From: JAOUEA01 sp031364965
GTDB lineage: Bacteria; Actinomycetota; UBA4738; HRBIN12
Direction: 5' to 3'
NCBI GenBank assembly: GCA_031364965.1
Contig: JANLXF010000173.1
Location: forward strand, 1 to 8,679
Length of the DNA stretch: 8,679 nt
How positions within the stretch are numbered: the stretch's first letter is position 1; the number at the start of each line of letters is the position of its first letter. This document shows, in pieces, positions 5,615-8,679 of this stretch. The position numbers and the translations under genes were made by a program. The notes under the pieces are model-generated. The model saw only the letters and a list, made by a program, of their open reading frames with translations. It was not told the origin of the DNA and ran no database searches.

Positions 5615-6163
5615 GTGAGAGCGCGAACGGTGGGGATCGCGCTCGTCGCTGTGGGTCTGATCGGCATCTCCGCCACGGCCTTTGGGTTCGCGGCGAGCGA
5701 CTCGGGACGCCGGTCCTGGGGAACACCCAACGTCATACGTGGAACCACGACCTGTACCCCCCCTGCGTTCCCTGGCCAGGCCGTTGACGTGATCCTCACC
5801 AGCATGGGCGGGGGGATGATGGGGGGACACGCGATGGGCCTTTCCGTGAGTCCATCGACGGTCGGCTCGAGTGACGTCTCATTCGTTGTCCGGAATCTAG
5901 GGTCGGAGGTCCACGAGCTCGTGATCCTTCCGCTTGCCTCGGGCGAGCCGGGCACCCGACCCGTCGGCCCGGATGATGGGGTACGCGAGACGGGGAGCCT
6001 CGGTGAGGCGTCCACGGCGTGCGGCGAGGGTGCAGGTGAGGGGATCCCGCCCGGCTCAACCAGTTGGGTGACGCTACATCTGAACCCTGGGCGGTATGAG
6101 CTGATCTGCAACCTCCCGGGCCACTACGCTGGCGGCATGTTCGCCGAGCTCGACGTCACCTAG
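5615..6163 (+). CDS. Membrane-anchored cupredoxin (sulfocyanin/plastocyanin-like type 1 copper protein)
   Basis: From the GTG at 5615 the product has 182 residues. An uncleaved anchor or signal peptide lies at about 4-27. A Met/His-rich stretch, MGGGMMGGHAM (64-74), precedes a cupredoxin fold (about 76-181). Type 1 copper ligands are visible: His100 in VHELVILPL, then Cys165, His170 and Met175 in YELICNLPGHYAGGM, the full His-Cys-His-Met set. An insertion between the ligand strands (110-145) carries two further acidic and Gly-rich segments with Cys136. It should accept electrons or hold Cu(I)/Cu(II) on the outer face of the membrane. The frame is open further upstream, but the earlier region is a shadow of the SHOCT gene. 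The GTG 7 nt after that gene's stop places the start just before the hydrophobic helix. Ribosome binding site is weak, implying coupling. The copper ATPase follows 105 nt downstream. Confidence 0.88.
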   Translation: MRARTVGIALVAVGLIGISATAFGFAASDSGRRSWGTPNVIRGTTTCTPPAFPGQAVDVILTSMGGGMMGGHAMGLSVSPSTVGSSDVSFVVRNLGSEVHELVILPLASGEPGTRPVGPDDGVRETGSLGEASTACGEGAGEGIPPGSTSWVTLHLNPGRYELICNLPGHYAGGMFAELDVT

Positions 6164-6233
6164 TCGAAAGCTGCCATTCGATGCTCGGGCACCCCCGCAC
6201 GCTTGATTCTGAACCGCTGGGCCCTGATCCATG

Positions 6234-6255
6234 ATAGGGTGGGGGGGTATCCTAT
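6234..6255 (+). promoter_or_regulatory. Candidate CsoR-like copper-responsive operator upstream of the ATPase
   Basis: ATAGG (6234-6238) and CCTAT (6251-6255) form an inverted repeat around a G-tract (GTGGGGGGGTAT, 6239-6250). A G/C tract flanked by AT-rich half-sites is the known layout of CsoR-family operators in front of copper exporters. The site ends just before the AAGGAG ribosome binding site (6256-6261), so a bound repressor would block transcription initiation or elongation into the ATPase gene. No CsoR gene is in the window. The assignment rests on motif shape and position. Confidence 0.42.
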
Positions 6256-6268
6256 AAGGAGCGAAATC

Positions 6269-8679
6269 ATGGAGACACACGACGGCATGGCCCAGGGTCA
6301 CACCCGGCCGAACCACATCGACCCCGTTCGTACGGTCATCGACGTGCGCGGATTGCACTTCGCAAGCGAGAAGGTGATCGTCGAACGTGCGCTCGGCGCT
6401 CGCCCGGGAGTACTCACCGTCGAGGCGAACCCGGTCGCGCAAACGGCGACCGTTGCGTTCGACCCCGGCACGACATCGATCGCGGACCTGCGTGGCTGGG
6501 TGACGGACTGTGGGTACCACTGCGAAGGACGATCCGTTCCGAATCACGTGTGCGACGCGATGGAGGAGCCGGTCCTGGATCACGCCGGTATGCACCACGC
6601 CGGTCACCCAGGCATGGAGGCCGCCGGCGCCGAAGTGCCGATGGCGGCGGAAGGTCACCAGGGTCAAGGGGTGCCGAGCGCCTCTCCTCACGACGCCATG
6701 GGACACGGCGGTCACACCGGGATGTCGATGGGATCGATGGTGCGGGACATGCGCAACCGATTCCTGCTGGCGGCGATCCTGTCGGTGCCGATCCTTCTGT
6801 GGTCCCCGATCGGCCGCGAGGTGCTCGGCTTCGACGCGCCTGCCCCCTTCGGTTTGCGTGACGACGTGTTCATGCTGCTGTTCAGCCTGCCCGTGATCTT
6901 CTACTCGTCGTGGATCTTCTTCGACGGGGCGTGGAGGGCGCTCCGGGCGAGGACGCTCGACATGATGGTCCTCGTCGCGGTCGCGATCGGCGCGGGATGG
7001 CTCTACTCGCTCTGGATCACCCTTTCGGGCGGCGGCGAGGTCTTCTACGAGGCCGCGACCGTGCTCGCGTCGTTCGTGCTGCTCGGCCACTGGTTCGAGA
7101 TGCGCGCCAGGGGGGGCGCGAACGAGGCGATCCGGACCCTCCTGGATCTCGCGCCACCGATGGCGCTCGTCCTCCGGGACGGTGAACCCGTCGAGGTGCC
7201 CACCTCCGAGGTGATGGTCGGCGACACGCTCGTGATCCGCCCGGGCGCGAAGATCCCGGTCGATGCCACGGTGCTCGAAGGTTCCAGCGAGGTCGACGAG
7301 TCGATGGTGACCGGTGAGAGCCTCCCGGTGAGCAAGCAACCGGGAGCGCCCTTGATCGGCGCGACGATCAACCGCAACGGGTCCCTGCGGGCCCGCGCGA
7401 CCAAGATCGGCTCCGACACCGCGCTCGCGCAGATCGTGAAGCTCGTGCAGGAGGCGCAGAACTCGAAGGCGCCCGGACAGCGCCTGGCGGACCGCGCGGC
7501 GTTCTGGCTGGTCCTCGTGGCGCTGATCGGCGGGGCGATGACCTTCGCGGTCTGGACGGCGGTGGGCGCCTCCACGTCGGAGGCGATGCTCTTCGCCATC
7601 ACCGTCGTCGTGATCACGTGCCCCGATGCCCTCGGGCTGGCGACCCCGACCGCGATCATGGTGGGGACCGGTCTCGGAGCCCAGCGCGGGATCCTGTTCA
7701 AGAACGCGATGGCGCTGGAGGCCTCCGCGCGCATCGACGTCGTCGTGATGGACAAGACCGGCACCCTCACGAAGGGCGAGCCCGAGGTCACCGACGTCGT
7801 GACGAACGAGGGGTCCGAGGACGAGGTCCTCCGATGGGCCGCGACGGTCGAGCGCGAGTCGGAACACCCGCTCGCCGCCGCGATCGTCGCGCGGGCGGGC
7901 GCGCCGACGCGAGGGAGCGCTGTGAACTTCGAGAACGTGCCCGGCCATGGTGCCGTGGCGGAGGTGGACGGCCGCCGCGTCGCGGTCGGGAACCGGAGGC
8001 TGATGGAGCGCGAGGGGATCGAGCTCGCGAGCTGGGAGCCCCGGTGGCGCGCGCTCACCGATGGCGGCCGCACCGCGGTCTGGGTGTCGGTGGACGGCAC
8101 GGTCGTCGGCTTGATCGCGATCGCCGACGCCCCCCGTCCCTCTGCTCCCGCCGCCGTCGAGGCGCTCCGCTCGTCCGGTGTGGACGTCGTCATGCTGACC
8201 GGTGACAACGAAGCGACGGCGAAGCGGATCGGGGCGATGCTCGGGATCGAGCACGTGATCGCCGACGTCCTTCCGGGGGACAAGGCAGCGCGGATCGCCG
8301 ACCTGCAGGCCGAGGGCAAGCGCGTGGCCATGGTGGGTGACGGGGTGAACGACGCGCCGGCACTCGCGAAGGCCGACCTGGGCATCGCGATCGGCGCCGG
8401 CACGGACGTGGCGATCGAGACCGCCGACGTCGTGCTGATGCGATCCGACCCGCTCGACGTCTCCACCGCGCTCTCGATCGGCAAGGGGACGCTGCGCAAG
8501 ATGCGCCAGAACCTCGGATGGGCCGTCGGCTACAACGCGATCGCGCTTCCGATCGCCGCCGGGGTGTTCGAGCCCAGCCTTGGTCTCGTCCTACGCCCGG
8601 AGATCGCGGCGCTGTCGATGTCGGGCTCGAGTTTCATCGTGGCGATGAACGCGCTGCTGCTCAAGCGGCTGCGCATCCC
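6269..8679 (+). CDS. Copper-type heavy-metal P1B-ATPase with CPD motif, 3' end beyond window
   Basis: The frame is open from the ATG at 6269 (AAGGAG 7 nt upstream) to the window end, giving 803 residues without a stop. A degenerate HMA-like domain (about 20-88) lacks CxxC but has C81/C85 (DCGYHC) and C95. A His/Met-rich linker (96-160) follows, then membrane helices near 165-181, 200-220, 230-252, 257-278, 412-430 and 440-465. Catalytic motifs are intact: TGES (348-351) in the actuator, DKTGT with the phosphorylated Asp495, SEHPL with His533 in the nucleotide domain, and GDGVNDAPA (690-698). The metal-site motif in helix 6 is Cys451-Pro452-Asp453, where Cu(I) pumps have CPC and CopB types CPH. 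YN (755-756) in helix 7 and MSGSS (784-788) in helix 8 resemble Cu(I) pumps, while LLGHWFEM (271-278) resembles CopB. It should export copper to the cell exterior; metal and valence are inferred from neighbours and motifs. Only a few C-terminal residues appear to be missing. Confidence 0.93.
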   Translation, partial: METHDGMAQGHTRPNHIDPVRTVIDVRGLHFASEKVIVERALGARPGVLTVEANPVAQTATVAFDPGTTSIADLRGWVTDCGYHCEGRSVPNHVCDAMEEPVLDHAGMHHAGHPGMEAAGAEVPMAAEGHQGQGVPSASPHDAMGHGGHTGMSMGSMVRDMRNRFLLAAILSVPILLWSPIGREVLGFDAPAPFGLRDDVFMLLFSLPVIFYSSWIFFDGAWRALRARTLDMMVLVAVAIGAGWLYSLWITLSGGGEVFYEAATVLASFVLLGHWFEMRARGGANEAIRTLLDLAPPMALVLRDGEPVEVPTSEVMVGDTLVIRPGAKIPVDATVLEGSSEVDESMVTGESLPVSKQPGAPLIGATINRNGSLRARATKIGSDTALAQIVKLVQEAQNSKAPGQRLADRAAFWLVLVALIGGAMTFAVWTAVGASTSEAMLFAITVVVITCPDALGLATPTAIMVGTGLGAQRGILFKNAMALEASARIDVVVMDKTGTLTKGEPEVTDVVTNEGSEDEVLRWAATVERESEHPLAAAIVARAGAPTRGSAVNFENVPGHGAVAEVDGRRVAVGNRRLMEREGIELASWEPRWRALTDGGRTAVWVSVDGTVVGLIAIADAPRPSAPAAVEALRSSGVDVVMLTGDNEATAKRIGAMLGIEHVIADVLPGDKAARIADLQAEGKRVAMVGDGVNDAPALAKADLGIAIGAGTDVAIETADVVLMRSDPLDVSTALSIGKGTLRKMRQNLGWAVGYNAIALPIAAGVFEPSLGLVLRPEIAALSMSGSSFIVAMNALLLKRLRI

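Noticed and set aside
4765..6111. A 448-residue minus-strand open frame
   Set aside because: It runs antisense through the Ig-like, SHOCT and cupredoxin genes, all of which have family motifs on the plus strand.
6239..6247. The run of G residues as part of a G-quadruplex
   Set aside because: There is only one long G-run and a short GGG nearby, not four tracts. The inverted repeat flanks fit an operator better.
6074..8254. A 726-residue open frame on the minus strand
   Set aside because: It is antisense to the cupredoxin end and the ATPase. Its composition (Arg, His, Asp and Gly-rich, no motifs) is that of the reverse strand of a high-GC gene.
7045..8499. A 484-residue minus-strand open frame rich in Ser, Ala and Thr
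   Set aside because: It is antisense to the conserved ATPase catalytic domains and has no recognisable motif.

Overview
The window is GC-rich, densely coded DNA with GTG starts beside ATG and strong AGGAGG-type ribosome binding sites. The gene families are a SigE-type ECF sigma factor, two DUF4232 proteins, a SHOCT membrane protein and a CPD-type copper ATPase. Together they point to an actinobacterium (Actinomycetota), probably an uncultured or environmental lineage. This is inferred from family content and composition; no rRNA or other phylogenetic marker is present. I see no tRNA, rRNA, CRISPR array, insertion sequence or integrase.

Layout. Positions 1-700 hold two minus-strand genes, a DinB-like protein followed by a small zinc-ribbon protein whose start overlaps it. 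Positions 823-1314 hold a plus-strand FMN/F420 split-barrel (PPOX-like) protein. It converges with a minus-strand six-helix membrane protein at 1334-2050. Positions 2173-3994 hold a stress-type regulatory and cell-surface cluster. It consists of an ECF sigma factor, an overlapping single-pass membrane DUF4232 protein with a possible anti-sigma N-terminus, and a secreted DUF4232 paralogue. Positions 3995-4656 are the only long stretch without an intact gene. This stretch contains two hairpins and the frameshifted 5' stub of an alpha/beta hydrolase. Positions 4657-5238 encode a secreted or lipid-anchored Ig-like protein, followed by a long imperfect hairpin.

From 5365 to the window end there is a copper-handling module: a SHOCT-domain membrane protein, a translationally coupled membrane-anchored cupredoxin, a G-tract inverted repeat resembling a CsoR operator, and a large heavy-metal P1B-ATPase that runs off the window. 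The likely division of labour (inference) is that the ATPase exports Cu(I) from the cytoplasm, the cupredoxin with its Met/His cluster binds or oxidises copper outside the membrane, and a copper-sensing repressor encoded elsewhere acts on the G-tract site.

The most notable observation is in the ATPase. Its transmembrane metal motif reads Cys-Pro-Asp instead of CPC or CPH. Its N-terminal HMA-like domain has lost CxxC, and a His/Met-rich linker follows. The tandem DUF4232 pair linked to the sigma factor is the second point worth following.
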